DNA of 58,087 bases from Bog-793 sp035625025 (lineage in GTDB: Bacteria > Actinomycetota > Acidimicrobiia > Acidimicrobiales > Bog-793). Positions within the stretch are counted from its first letter, which is position 1. Each line of letters begins with the position of its first letter. Below the pieces are notes generated by a model. It ran no database searches and had not been told where the DNA came from. It saw nothing but the letters and a program-made list of their open reading frames with translations. Shown one piece after another: positions 42,842-52,310 of this stretch. The position numbers and the translations under genes were made by a program. The DNA is taken from assembly GCA_035625025.1 (NCBI GenBank), contig DASPQJ010000038.1, positions 1 through 58,087 of the forward strand, in the 5' to 3' direction.

Positions 42842-44472
42842 CCAAACCGCTGTGGGATGTCGCAGTGCTGCCGGACTTGGCGCAAGGGCGTACGCACTCC
42901 GGTCCTGTTCGGGTGCTCCGTCCGGAGTACGTCGACCTCCTTCCACCTTGCAACGCTGGCTGCCCGGCGGGTGAGAACATCCAGGCCTGGTTGTCACACG
43001 CTCGGGCCGGTCATCACGAACAGGCCTGGCGTCAACTCGTAGTCGACAACCCCCTGCCAGCAGTCCACGGGCGGGTCTGCTACCACCCGTGTGAGAGCGT
43101 CTGCAATCGAGCCAACCTCGACAGTGCCGTTTCAATTCATTCGGTGGAGCGGTTCCTCGGTGACCTGGCCCTTGAAAAGGGCTGGCAGTTCGATCCGCCG
43201 GCGGTCCACAGCGGCAAGCGGGTGCTTGTGATCGGAGCCGGGCCGAGTGGGTTGTCCGCGGCTTATCACCTGGCCCGACGTGGCCACGAAGTCGAGGTCC
43301 GGGACGCGGGAGCCGAACCGGGCGGGATGATGCGCTACGGCATTCCGTCCTACCGTCTGCCCCGCGACGTGCTATCGGCCGAGCTCGACCGAATCGCGAC
43401 CCTCGGTGTGAAGATGACAGGCAATCACCGGGTCGAGGATCTCGCCGGCGAGCGACAGGAGGGCCACTTTGACGCTGTCTTCGTCGCGGTCGGCGCGCAT
43501 CTATCCCGGCGAGTCGACATCCCGGCCCGCGATACCGGACCGATGCTCGACGCGTTGTCGTTCCTCCGCAATGTCGCTTCTGGCGAGCGGCCGGTGATAG
43601 GTCGCCGCGTCGCGGTCTACGGCGGCGGCAACACCGCGATGGACGCCGCCCGGGTCGCCAAGCGGCTCGGCGCGGACGAAGCGTTGGTCGTTTACCGGCG
43701 CACCCGCGCCCAGATGCCAGCCCACCCCGAGGAGGCCGAGGACGCGGAGCGCGAGGGCGTGCGGATCAACTGGTTACGGACGATCAAGACGATGGACGGT
43801 TCCGAGATGCAGGTCGAGGTGATGGAGCTCGACGAGTCGGGGTTCCCCCAGCCGACGGGCCGCTTCGAGACGCTCTCGGCGGACACGGTGATCCTGGCAC
43901 TCGGGCAGGAGACGGACACCGAGTTCCTGCACAGGGTGCCGGGTGTGGAGTTCGAGAAGGACGGCACCGTGAAGGTGTCGACGTCACTGGAAACCGGATC
44001 CCCGGGCGTGTTCGCCGGTGGCGACATGGTGCCGAGCGAGCGCACCGTCACGGTCGGCGTGGGCCACGGCAAGAAGGCGGCTCGCCACATCGACCAATGG
44101 CTGCAGGGTGCTTCTCCGGCGGAAGCAAGGAAGCACGACTTGGCGAGTTTCGAGCGTCTGCACCTGTGGTACTTCGGTGACAACAGCCGCCGGCAGCAGC
44201 CGGAGCTCGTGCCCGAGGAGCGCGTGGCGGCATTCGACGAGGTGGTCGGCGGTCTTTCCCTTGACGAGGCGGTGTACGAGGCGGGCCGGTGTCTGTCTTG
44301 TGGCAACTGCTTCGAATGCGACGGCTGCCTCGGTTCGTGCCCGGAAGACGCCGTGGTCAAGCTCGGCGTCGGGAACCGCTACCGGTTCAACTACGACCGT
44401 TGTACCGGCTGCGGTGCATGCTTTGAACAGTGCCCGGTGCATGCGATCGAGATGGTGGCGGAGGCGAACTGA
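42838..44472 (+). CDS. GltD-like FAD/NAD(P)-dependent oxidoreductase with ferredoxin domain
   Basis: 544 residues. N-terminal helical Fe-S domain with Cys38, Cys42, Cys81, Cys85 and Cys89 (CNAGCPAGENI, CYHPCESVC), FAD motif GAGPSGLSAAYHLA (~133-146), AEPGGMMRYGIPSYRLP, and an NAD(P) motif YGGGNTAMDAARVAKRLGA. A C-terminal 2[4Fe-4S] ferredoxin domain carries CGNCFECDGCLGSCP and CTGCGACFEQCP. Similar to glutamate-synthase small subunits and NfnB-type proteins. It is the first of three co-directional genes with PFOR, so it probably exchanges electrons between NAD(P)H and ferredoxin; no gltB is present. Confidence 0.88.
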   Translation: MTKPLWDVAVLPDLAQGRTHSGPVRVLRPEYVDLLPPCNAGCPAGENIQAWLSHARAGHHEQAWRQLVVDNPLPAVHGRVCYHPCESVCNRANLDSAVSIHSVERFLGDLALEKGWQFDPPAVHSGKRVLVIGAGPSGLSAAYHLARRGHEVEVRDAGAEPGGMMRYGIPSYRLPRDVLSAELDRIATLGVKMTGNHRVEDLAGERQEGHFDAVFVAVGAHLSRRVDIPARDTGPMLDALSFLRNVASGERPVIGRRVAVYGGGNTAMDAARVAKRLGADEALVVYRRTRAQMPAHPEEAEDAEREGVRINWLRTIKTMDGSEMQVEVMELDESGFPQPTGRFETLSADTVILALGQETDTEFLHRVPGVEFEKDGTVKVSTSLETGSPGVFAGGDMVPSERTVTVGVGHGKKAARHIDQWLQGASPAEARKHDLASFERLHLWYFGDNSRRQQPELVPEERVAAFDEVVGGLSLDEAVYEAGRCLSCGNCFECDGCLGSCPEDAVVKLGVGNRYRFNYDRCTGCGACFEQCPVHAIEMVAEAN

Positions 44473-44473
44473 A

Positions 44474-47400
44474 ATGCGCGTGACAATTGACGGAAATGAG
44501 GCCGCGGCCTCGGTTGCTTACCGGCTCAGTGAGGTTTGCTGCATCTATCCGATAACCCCGTCGTCGCCGATGGCGGAGTTCGCAGACGAATGGGCGAGCC
44601 ACAAGAGGACCAACCTCTGGGGTGGCGTTCCGACGGTCGTCGAGATGCAAAGTGAAGGAGGCGCGGCCGGCGCGCTGCACGGCGCGCTGCAGAGCGGCGC
44701 CTTGGCGACGACGTTCACCGCCTCGCAGGGCCTGTTGCTCATGATTCCGAACATGTACAAGATCGCCGGCGAGCTCACACCCGCTGTGGTGCACGTCGCG
44801 GCGCGGTCGCTCGCGGCTCAAGGACTCTCAATCTTCGGAGATCACGCGGACGTGATGGCGGTCCGTCAGACGGGCTTCGCGTTGCTCGCGTCGGCGTCGG
44901 TCCAGGAGGCTCACGACCTCGCGCTCGTCGCGCACACCGCAACTCTGGCAACACGGGTGCCGTTCTTGCACTTCTTCGACGGTTTCCGCACTTCGCACGA
45001 ACTGAACTCGATCGAGTTGCTCACCGACGACGACCTGGCGGCGCTCGTGTCCGACGAGCTCATCCGGGCGCATCGCGACCGGGCGCTATCACCCGAGCGC
45101 CCGTTCATCCGGGGTACGGCCCAGAACCCCGACGTCTACTTCCAGGCACGCGAGACGGTCAACCCCTTCTACGCCCGTGTGCCGGACGCCGTAGAGGAGG
45201 CGATGGCGCGCCTCGCCGATCGCACCGGTCGGCGCTACCACGTCGTCGACTACACCGGGCACCCCGAAGCGGATCGCGTGCTTGTCATCATGGCATCGGG
45301 CGGGGAGACGGCCCGGGAGACAGTCGCCTGGCTCAACGGGCAAGGCGAACGGGTCGGTGTGGCCCAAGTACGCCTGTTTCGACCGTTCCCGGCACAGGCG
45401 TTGACTGAGGCGCTCCCGGCGACAGTTCGGCGCGTCGCCGTGCTCGACCGGACGAAGGAACCCGGATCGATCGGCGAGCCGCTCTTCCTCGACACGGTCG
45501 CCGCGTTCGCCAGGTCGATTGCCGTCGGAGCGAGGCAGGTGATGCCGGAAGTGATTGGTGGTCGTTACGGCCTGTCCTCCAAGGAGTTCACCCCGGGCAT
45601 GGTGAGCGGCGTGTTCGGCGAACTGGCCGCCGCCCGGCCGCGCGCTGCCTTCACGGTCGGCATCAACGACGACGTCTCCGGCACGAGTATTCCCTTCGAC
45701 GCGTCGCTCAACATCGAGCCCGCGGAGACGGTTCGTTCGATCTTTTTCGGTCTCGGGTCGGACGGCACGGTCGGCGCGAACAAGAACACGATCAAGATCT
45801 TGGGGGATGAGGAGGGTCTCAACGCGCAGGGGTACTTCGTCTACGACTCGAAGAAGTCTGGTTCACAGACGGTTTCCCACCTGCGTTTCGGTCCGCAGCC
45901 GATCCGGGCGCCCTACCTCGTGGACCAGGCGAGCTTCATCGGCTGTCACCAGTTCGGGTTGCTCGACCGGGCGAACGTGCTCGGCCCAGCAGCACCAGGC
46001 GCGACACTGCTGCTCAACTGCCCGTATGCGCCCGACGAGGTCTGGGACGCGCTTTCACGCCCCGTCCAAGAGCAGATCGTCGCCAAGCGCCTCGACCTCT
46101 ACGTGGTCGACGCCAGCCGGATTGCCCGCGAGGTGGGCCTCGCCGGCCGAACCAATGTCGTCCTGCAGACGTGCTTCTTTGCCATCTCGGGAGTGCTGCC
46201 CCGCAAGGCTGCGATCGACCGGATCAAGAAGGCGATCGCGAAGACGTACGGTCGACGCGGTGAAGAGGTCGTCAAGCGAAACCAGATGGCTGTGGACCGC
46301 GCGCTCGAAGGTCTGCACCGTATCAAGGTGCCCGGAAATGTCACCGCGACCCGCGAGATGCCGCGCATCGTGCCCGATCACGTACCGGAATTCGTTCGCG
46401 CCGTGACGGCCGAGATGATGGCTGGCCGGGGCGACGCCCTCCCGGTTAGCGCGCTGCCGGTCGACGGCACCTATCCAAGTGGAACCGCAGCCTACGAGAA
46501 GCGGAATATCGCGGAGTTCGTCGCGCAGTGGGAGCCCGAGACGTGCATCCAGTGCGGCAACTGCAGCTTCGTCTGCCCCCATAGCGTGATCCGTTCACGT
46601 CAGTACGACAGGTCCCACCTCAAGGGGGCGCCGGACCAGTTCCGGTCGATGGTGCTCGACGCCGTCGGCCTGCCCGACACCCGCTACACGCTGCAGGTCT
46701 ACGTCGAGGACTGCACGGGCTGCGGTCTGTGCGTCGAAGCGTGCCCGATCGAGACGCCGGGTGACCCGGTCCGTAAGGCGATCAACCTCACCGCGCGAGA
46801 GTCCATCGTGGCCGCCGAGAGGGAGAACATCGCCTTCTTCGAGACCCTGCCCGCGACCGACCGATCGCGGGTCGACTTCGGCACCGTGCGCGGCACCCAG
46901 TTCCTCGAGCCGCTGTTCGAGTTCTCGGGCGCTTGCGAGGGCTGTGGCGAGACGCCCTATCTGAAGCTGCTCTCGCAGCTCTTCGGAGACCGTCTGATGG
47001 TGGCCAACGCGACCGGCTGCTCATCGATTTACGGGGGCAATCTGCCGACCACGCCGTGGACCACCGACGACGACGGACGCGGACCCGCCTGGTCGAACTC
47101 GTTGTTCGAGGACAACGCCGAGTTCGGTCTCGGTTTCCGCATCGCCACCGACGGGCACGCCGAACTCGCCCGTCGACGTCTTGTCGAACTGCGCGACGCC
47201 CTCGGGTCCGAGCTCGTCGACGAGATCCTGACAGCGTCGCAGCTGCGCGAGTCAGAGCTGCGGGCCCAGCGCGAACGTGTCGCCGAACTGAAGCGGCGGC
47301 TCCACGGAGTCGACGGATCCGCGGCCGACGACCTGCGCAGTGTGGTCGATTACCTCATCCGGCGCAGCATCTGGATCGTCGGAGGCGACGGCTGGGCTTA

Positions 47401-48043
47401 CGACATCGGCGCCGGCGGGCTCGATCATGTGCTGTCGAGCGGGCGCAACGTGAACGTGCTCGTGCTCGACACCGAGGTGTATTCGAACACCGGCGGCCAG
47501 ATGTCGAAGGCGACCCCGCTTGGCGCAGTAGCCAAATTCGCCAGCTCCGGCAAGACGGTGACGAGTAAGGACCTCGCGTTACAGGCCATCTCCTATGGAA
47601 GCGTCTACGTCGCTCGCGTGGCGATGGGCGCCGACCCGCAGCAGACGCTGACGGCATTCCGCGAGGCAGAGGCGTACGACGGTCCTTCGCTCATTCTCGC
47701 GTACTGCCACTGCATCTCCCACGGCATCGCGATGCGAGACGGGCTCAGTCAGCAGTACCGGGCGGTGGCGAGCGGGTACTGGCCGCTCGTCCGCTACGAC
47801 CCGGTGGTGCGGGCCGCGGGCGGCAACCCGTTCCTGCTCGACTCCCCGCGACCGCGCATCCCGCTCGGCGAGTACACGAACCGGGAGTTGCGCTATCGCT
47901 CGCTCATGAACACCGATCCGGCCGAGGCCGAACGGCTGCATGCCCTCGCCGAACAGGCTGTCGCGCGACAGTGGGACGTGTACGAGGAGATGGCCACCAA
48001 CGGCGCCGAGCACTTTGCTGCTGACGCCCGCAGGGAACGTTGA
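44474..48043 (+). CDS. nifJ: Pyruvate (2-oxoacid):ferredoxin oxidoreductase, single-chain NifJ type
   Basis: 1189 residues, the length of homodimeric PFOR. Domain I YPITPSSPMAEFADEWA, domain III with GANKNTIKILGDE, a two-cluster ferredoxin domain (~680-760) with CIQCGNCSFVCP and CTGCGLCVEACP, and the TPP/proximal-cluster part with CEGCGETPYLKLLSQLFGDR, ATGCSSIYGGN, GGDGWAYDIG and DTEVYSNTGGQMSKATP. The fourth cluster Cys lies in AYCHCISHG. It oxidises pyruvate and CoA to acetyl-CoA and CO2 with ferredoxin. ATG 44474 is 1 nt after the previous stop; the longer open frame upstream is spurious. Confidence 0.96.
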   Translation: MRVTIDGNEAAASVAYRLSEVCCIYPITPSSPMAEFADEWASHKRTNLWGGVPTVVEMQSEGGAAGALHGALQSGALATTFTASQGLLLMIPNMYKIAGELTPAVVHVAARSLAAQGLSIFGDHADVMAVRQTGFALLASASVQEAHDLALVAHTATLATRVPFLHFFDGFRTSHELNSIELLTDDDLAALVSDELIRAHRDRALSPERPFIRGTAQNPDVYFQARETVNPFYARVPDAVEEAMARLADRTGRRYHVVDYTGHPEADRVLVIMASGGETARETVAWLNGQGERVGVAQVRLFRPFPAQALTEALPATVRRVAVLDRTKEPGSIGEPLFLDTVAAFARSIAVGARQVMPEVIGGRYGLSSKEFTPGMVSGVFGELAAARPRAAFTVGINDDVSGTSIPFDASLNIEPAETVRSIFFGLGSDGTVGANKNTIKILGDEEGLNAQGYFVYDSKKSGSQTVSHLRFGPQPIRAPYLVDQASFIGCHQFGLLDRANVLGPAAPGATLLLNCPYAPDEVWDALSRPVQEQIVAKRLDLYVVDASRIAREVGLAGRTNVVLQTCFFAISGVLPRKAAIDRIKKAIAKTYGRRGEEVVKRNQMAVDRALEGLHRIKVPGNVTATREMPRIVPDHVPEFVRAVTAEMMAGRGDALPVSALPVDGTYPSGTAAYEKRNIAEFVAQWEPETCIQCGNCSFVCPHSVIRSRQYDRSHLKGAPDQFRSMVLDAVGLPDTRYTLQVYVEDCTGCGLCVEACPIETPGDPVRKAINLTARESIVAAERENIAFFETLPATDRSRVDFGTVRGTQFLEPLFEFSGACEGCGETPYLKLLSQLFGDRLMVANATGCSSIYGGNLPTTPWTTDDDGRGPAWSNSLFEDNAEFGLGFRIATDGHAELARRRLVELRDALGSELVDEILTASQLRESELRAQRERVAELKRRLHGVDGSAADDLRSVVDYLIRRSIWIVGGDGWAYDIGAGGLDHVLSSGRNVNVLVLDTEVYSNTGGQMSKATPLGAVAKFASSGKTVTSKDLALQAISYGSVYVARVAMGADPQQTLTAFREAEAYDGPSLILAYCHCISHGIAMRDGLSQQYRAVASGYWPLVRYDPVVRAAGGNPFLLDSPRPRIPLGEYTNRELRYRSLMNTDPAEAERLHALAEQAVARQWDVYEEMATNGAEHFAADARRER

Positions 48044-49053
48044 TGGACCTCGCGACGACGTACATGGGTCTGGAGCTGCGCAACCCTCTCGTCGCCTCGG
48101 CTTCACCGCTTTCGTGGACGGTGGACGGCGTGCGACGCCTCGCCGATGCCGGGGTCGGCGCGGTGGTGCTGTACTCGCTCTTCGAGGAGCAGCTGCGCCG
48201 GGAGGCGGCCGAGAACGCGCGACTGGTCGACGTCGGCACGGAGAGTTTCGCCGAATCGCTCTCGTACTTCCCGACGTCCTCGGAAGACGAGCCCGGTCCG
48301 CGCCAGTACCTCAGCGTTCTCGAGCGGGCCGCCGCCGCCGTCGAGATCCCGGTGCTGGGAAGCCTGAACGGCGTCACACCCGGTGGCTGGGTCGAATACG
48401 CGCGCCGCATGCAAGATGTCGGGGCGGCGGCGATCGAGTTGAACATCTACTACCTGCCTGGCAGCACGCACATTGCCGGTCGGGAGGTCGAGGAGCGGTA
48501 TGTCGAGGTCCTGAGAAGCGTGAAGAGCGCGGTCAACGTGCCGGTCGCGGTCAAATTGGGGGCGCATTTCAGCTCGATCGGCGAGATGGCAGTGCGCCTC
48601 GACGAGGCCGGCGCGGACGGACTCGTGCTCTTCAACCGGTTCCTGCAACCCGACATCGACCCCGACACGCTCAGCATCGTGCCCCAGATCGGCCTTTCGC
48701 ACCCGAGCGACGCCCGGTTGCCGCGCACGTGGATCGCCCTTCTGTACCGCCGGGTGCACGCCGCCCTCGCGGCGACGACGGGTGTCGAGACGCCAGCCGA
48801 CGTGAGCAAGTACCTGCTTGCCGGGGCCGATGTCGTCATGACGGCGTCGGCTCTCCTGCGTCACGGTCCCGAGTACGCGACCGTGCTCGTCGACGGGTTG
48901 GTGGACTGGATGGAGCGCAAGGGATTCGAGTCCGTCGAGGCGGTGCGCGGGCGGCTCGCCGTGCCCGCTGAAGCGGACGGGTCGGATTACGAGCGGGCGG
49001 GCTACGTCGGTGCGCTACGCGCGGCCAACATGAGCGATTACGGACCCTGGTGA
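48043..49053 (+). CDS. Dihydroorotate-dehydrogenase-like flavoprotein of the PFOR operon
   Basis: 336-residue TIM-barrel protein of the DHODH class 1-like group: TTYMGLELRNPLVASASPLS, IPVLGSLNG, VPVAVKLGAHFSSIGEMAVRLDEAGADGLVLFNRF, and ADVVMTASALLRHG for FMN phosphate binding. The pyrimidine-enzyme motif (NxSCPN) is replaced by ELNIYYLPG, so dihydroorotate is an unlikely substrate. The ATG overlaps the nifJ TGA (TGATG). Its link to PFOR and a GltD-like protein is seen in diverse bacteria, but its reaction is not established to my knowledge. Confidence 0.85.
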   Translation: MDLATTYMGLELRNPLVASASPLSWTVDGVRRLADAGVGAVVLYSLFEEQLRREAAENARLVDVGTESFAESLSYFPTSSEDEPGPRQYLSVLERAAAAVEIPVLGSLNGVTPGGWVEYARRMQDVGAAAIELNIYYLPGSTHIAGREVEERYVEVLRSVKSAVNVPVAVKLGAHFSSIGEMAVRLDEAGADGLVLFNRFLQPDIDPDTLSIVPQIGLSHPSDARLPRTWIALLYRRVHAALAATTGVETPADVSKYLLAGADVVMTASALLRHGPEYATVLVDGLVDWMERKGFESVEAVRGRLAVPAEADGSDYERAGYVGALRAANMSDYGPW

Positions 49054-49279
49054 ACTAGCCAATCCGAGTTGGCGCGCGCTTCTAGTGCCCGACTCGATTG
49101 CACAAGAGTTCACGGACAGCGAACAGGGATCTGCACCATCGCGTGGACGGCCAACTTCACGCCGCGACCTGCTGCCCGACGCTCGGACCTTCGTGAGACT
49201 GCGATCCGATCTGCCGAAAGTGAGTGGCGGATACGCGGCAGGAGAGTCGAGAGACACGGACTCGCGAGTCGCGCGTTTC

Positions 49280-50095
49280 TCAGGTCGACCGCCGGTAGTA
49301 GAGCACCGCGAGCGGACCGAATACCGCGAGTAGACCGATACTCCAGGCGACAGCCTCGGCCACGTTTGTCGCCGTCGGTCCGCCGACGCAGAGCGCTCGA
49401 ACGGCCGTGACCGTGACCGAGACTGGCTGATGGGCGGCGAACGCCTGGAGCCATCCGGGCATCGAAGACACTGGGACGAAGGCGGAGGAAGCGAACACCA
49501 GCGGAGCGATGATCGGAAACGCGGCGGCTTCGGCCGTCTCGGGGTTGCCGGTCATCAGGCCGACCGTCGCGAAGAGCCACGAGAGCGCATAGCCGAACAG
49601 GAGCACCAGCAGCATTGCCGCGAGGAGGGCGGGCACGCCGACGTGGATCCGGAACCCGACGGCGTAGCCCACTCCGACCATGAGTGCCGCGACGAAGACG
49701 TTACGGACGAGGTCGGCGAGCGTGCGACCGCCGAGCACGGCGGACCGCGACATCGGAAGCGAGCGGAACCTCTCGAGCAGCCCGCTCTGCCGGTCCGTGG
49801 CGAGGCCGATCGATGCCCCGATGGCGCCGAAGACAGTGGTCTGGACGAAGATTCCCGGCATTAGAAAGTCGACGTAGGGATAGGGGATGAGCCTGAGCGA
49901 CACGACGCCGCCGAACACGTAGCGGAACATGAGCACGAATATGACCGGCTGGATCGTGGTGAAGATGAGCAGCGAGGGGACTCTCCAGTAGGCGATCAGG
50001 TTGCGGCTGCCCGCCGAGAGCGAGTCCCGGAAGGGACGGAGTAACCGGTAAGGATGCCGCAAGACCGGCGCGTCAGTTATCGCTGTGAGGGTCAC
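49280..50095 (-). CDS. ABC-2 type exporter permease, DrrB-like
   Basis: 271 residues with six hydrophobic segments, e.g. LLIFTTIQPVIFVLMFRYVFGG and AFPIIAPLVFASSAFVPVSSMPGWLQAFA, the latter being the conserved ABC-2/DrrB loop. It pairs with the ATPase upstream (4-bp overlap) to form an exporter of hydrophobic compounds or lipids in the daunorubicin-resistance family. The first ~25 residues are cytoplasmic. Confidence 0.9.
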   Translation of the reverse strand: MTLTAITDAPVLRHPYRLLRPFRDSLSAGSRNLIAYWRVPSLLIFTTIQPVIFVLMFRYVFGGVVSLRLIPYPYVDFLMPGIFVQTTVFGAIGASIGLATDRQSGLLERFRSLPMSRSAVLGGRTLADLVRNVFVAALMVGVGYAVGFRIHVGVPALLAAMLLVLLFGYALSWLFATVGLMTGNPETAEAAAFPIIAPLVFASSAFVPVSSMPGWLQAFAAHQPVSVTVTAVRALCVGGPTATNVAEAVAWSIGLLAVFGPLAVLYYRRST

Positions 50096-51072
50096 CGTCG
50101 TGTCCTCTCGACCGGTAGTGCGTCGTCAGTGCCGACAGTCGTCGTTCTTTGCCCCGTGAGGGCGAGGAACACGTCATCGAGGCTGGGCTCACGAACGGTC
50201 AACGTCGTGGGCGCAATGCCGTTGTCGTTGAGCGATCGCACTGTCTCGAGAAGGACGCGTGTCCCGTCGGGCGAACTGAGGCGCAACAAGGTCCCCTCCC
50301 GGTCCGTCCTGGTTCCCGTCGCCTGGGTCAGGAGCTGCGCCGCCCGAATTGCTTCCACCTCGTGTTGCAGGTTGATCTCAACCACCGTGTTCCCGAGCTG
50401 TGCCTTCAACGCCGCCGGAGCGTCGGAAGCGATGACGCGGCCCACGCTCATGACGGCGACCCGATCAGCGAGGCGGTCAGCCTCTTCCAGGTACTGGGTC
50501 GTGAGCAGGACGGTCGCGCCCTCGGCCACGAGTTCTCGGATCATGTCCCAGAGCTCGTTGCGACTGTGCAGGTCAAGGCCAGTGGTCGGCTCGTCGAGGA
50601 ACACGACCGCAGGCCGCTGCACGAGCGCCGCGGCCACGTCGAGACGCCGCCTCATTCCTCCGGAGTACGTGCGAGCGGGACGGTCGGCGGCCTCGGAGAG
50701 CTGGAAGCGGTCGAGGAGTTCGTAGGCGCGCTCCCTGGCGACGCGCCCCCGCAGCTGCGCCAGCCGGCCCGTGAGTCGCAGGTTCTCTGCCCCGGTGAGG
50801 TTGGGATCGATCGCGGCGAACTGGCCGGCGAGGCCGATGAGGTAACGGACTTCGTCGGCCTGGCGGACCACGTCGCGCCCGAGCACCTCGGCGCGACCAG
50901 CGTCTGGGTGCAGGATCGTGGCAAGGATCCGCACGATCGTCGTCTTGCCTGATCCGTTGGGTCCGAGCAGACCGAACACGGTACCCGCGGCAACATCGAA
51001 GCTGACGCCGTCGACCGCGTGGACCGACCCGAAGCGCTTGACGAGTTCCTCAGCCCGGATTGCAGTTCCCAT
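50092..51072 (-). CDS. ABC transporter ATPase, DrrA-like
   Basis: 326 residues. Walker A GLLGPNGSGKTTIVRIL (~34-48), Q-loop region GLAGQFAAID, signature YSGGMRRRLDVAAAL, Walker B VVFLDEPTTGLD, and H-loop replaced by Q in LLTTQYLEEAD, as is common in DrrA. The C-terminal ~80 residues (DUF4162-like; EPSLDDVFLALTG) are typical of the DrrA group. Operon with the permease. Confidence 0.93.
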   Translation of the reverse strand: MGTAIRAEELVKRFGSVHAVDGVSFDVAAGTVFGLLGPNGSGKTTIVRILATILHPDAGRAEVLGRDVVRQADEVRYLIGLAGQFAAIDPNLTGAENLRLTGRLAQLRGRVARERAYELLDRFQLSEAADRPARTYSGGMRRRLDVAAALVQRPAVVFLDEPTTGLDLHSRNELWDMIRELVAEGATVLLTTQYLEEADRLADRVAVMSVGRVIASDAPAALKAQLGNTVVEINLQHEVEAIRAAQLLTQATGTRTDREGTLLRLSSPDGTRVLLETVRSLNDNGIAPTTLTVREPSLDDVFLALTGQRTTTVGTDDALPVERTRR

Positions 51073-51222
51073 GAAGGCATCTTCTCATTGCTTTCACGTC
51101 AGCCGAAGTGACTTTGGCCCCAAATAGGATTCAAAAGTGCCCCGATGACGCGTCAGACGTGCTCAGAACCGGGCAGCGACGCGACGAATGCAACAAGTTC
51201 CCTTGTCGTGGGGTCGGTGTCG

Positions 51223-51510
51223 TTAGCGAACGCGGAACCCGATCTCGCCCACAGGCTCTTCGAAGGTCACCTCGATCGATTCGACGATCGCGTCCGGTGG
51301 ACCTTTCCTGCACCAGTCGACAATGGCACGCACGGCGCGTGCCTCGCCTTCGAACACGCCTTCGACCCGGCCATCGCGCAGGTTCGAGACGAATCCACTC
51401 ACACCGAGGCGGGTCGCTTCATCCCGGCACGAAGCCCGGAAGAAGACGTTCTGGACCATCCCGCGGACGATGACGTGGGCGCGGAGAACGGGACCCGAAT
51501 CACCGCTCAT
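51223..51510 (-). CDS. acyP: Acylphosphatase
   Basis: 95 residues. The active-site signature VRGMVQNVFFRASCRDEA carries the catalytic Arg (FFR), and SGFVSNLRDGRVEGVFEG carries the catalytic Asn (SNLRDG). GMVQNV replaces the usual GxVQGV, a mild variation. It hydrolyses acyl phosphates. Standalone gene, divergent from the following methyltransferase. Confidence 0.92.
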   Translation of the reverse strand: MSGDSGPVLRAHVIVRGMVQNVFFRASCRDEATRLGVSGFVSNLRDGRVEGVFEGEARAVRAIVDWCRKGPPDAIVESIEVTFEEPVGEIGFRVR

Positions 51511-51704
51511 CGTGTCAGCACCCTTTCTTGATCATGCGCTACGAACGTGAGGAATTCTCTCCGATCTGCCGGATTCCGTGAGGAGTTCCGCGTGCCCCAC
51601 CACTTTGCTTCTTGTCGCGTTGACACCTCGGCGACAAGAGTCGTGCAAGACGTCCCCACTGATAGTCTGAGCCGCCGGTTCCGGTCGAGTCATGGAAGAC
51701 AACA

Positions 51705-52310
51705 GTGGCAGCGATGGACAACGAGTCGTGGGACAGCCGGTACCGGGGCAGCGAGCTGGTGTGGGGTGCAAGTCCCAATCGGTTCCTCGTGGCGCAGGTC
51801 GGGGATCTCAAGCCAGGGACCGCCCTCGATGTGGCGTGTGGTGAGGGACGCAATGCCATCTGGCTTGCCGAACAGGGATGGCAGGTCGTCGGCGTGGACT
51901 TCTCCTCGGTCGGCCTGGACAAAGCGCGCCGAGTGGCAGCCGCGCGGGGCGTGACCGTCAAATGGGTGGAGGACGACCTCTCAACCTGGGAACCACCGGA
52001 CAGCTATGACCTCGTGACGGTGATGTATCTGCACCTGCCGTCGGACCTTCGCCACCTGATCTTCGCCCGCATGGCGAACTCGGTGGCGGCGGGAGGGACG
52101 ATGCTCGTCGTCGGCCACGACCTGTCGAACCTCTCCGAAGGCTACGGCGGACCGCAGGATCCCGCGGTTCTGTACGGACCGGAGGATGTGGAACGGGATC
52201 TCGGCGGGATACTCGAGATCGAGCGGGCGGAGCGCGTGCCTCGTGCGGTCAGCACGTCAGAGGGCGAAGTTGTGGCGATCGACGTTCTGGTGCGCGGCCG
52301 ACGACGCTGA
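51705..52310 (+). CDS. Class I SAM-dependent methyltransferase
   Basis: 201 residues. WDSRYRGSELVWGASPNRFL at the start and SAM motif I ALDVACGEGRNAIWLAEQGW (~40-58), acidic end of strand 2 VVGVDFSSVGLDKAR, and motif II-like YDLVTVMYLHLP. It matches the TehB/thiopurine-methyltransferase-like group (small molecules such as selenite, tellurite or thiols). TAGTCT at 51663-51668 may be the -10. Start GTG 51705; an ATG three codons later is equally possible. Confidence 0.85.
   Translation: MAAMDNESWDSRYRGSELVWGASPNRFLVAQVGDLKPGTALDVACGEGRNAIWLAEQGWQVVGVDFSSVGLDKARRVAAARGVTVKWVEDDLSTWEPPDSYDLVTVMYLHLPSDLRHLIFARMANSVAAGGTMLVVGHDLSNLSEGYGGPQDPAVLYGPEDVERDLGGILEIERAERVPRAVSTSEGEVVAIDVLVRGRRR

Noticed and set aside
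44018..44473. 152-codon N-terminal extension of PFOR
   Set aside because: It overlaps the flavoprotein gene in another frame and has no homology; the ATG at 44474 is 1 nt after that gene's stop and gives the canonical start.
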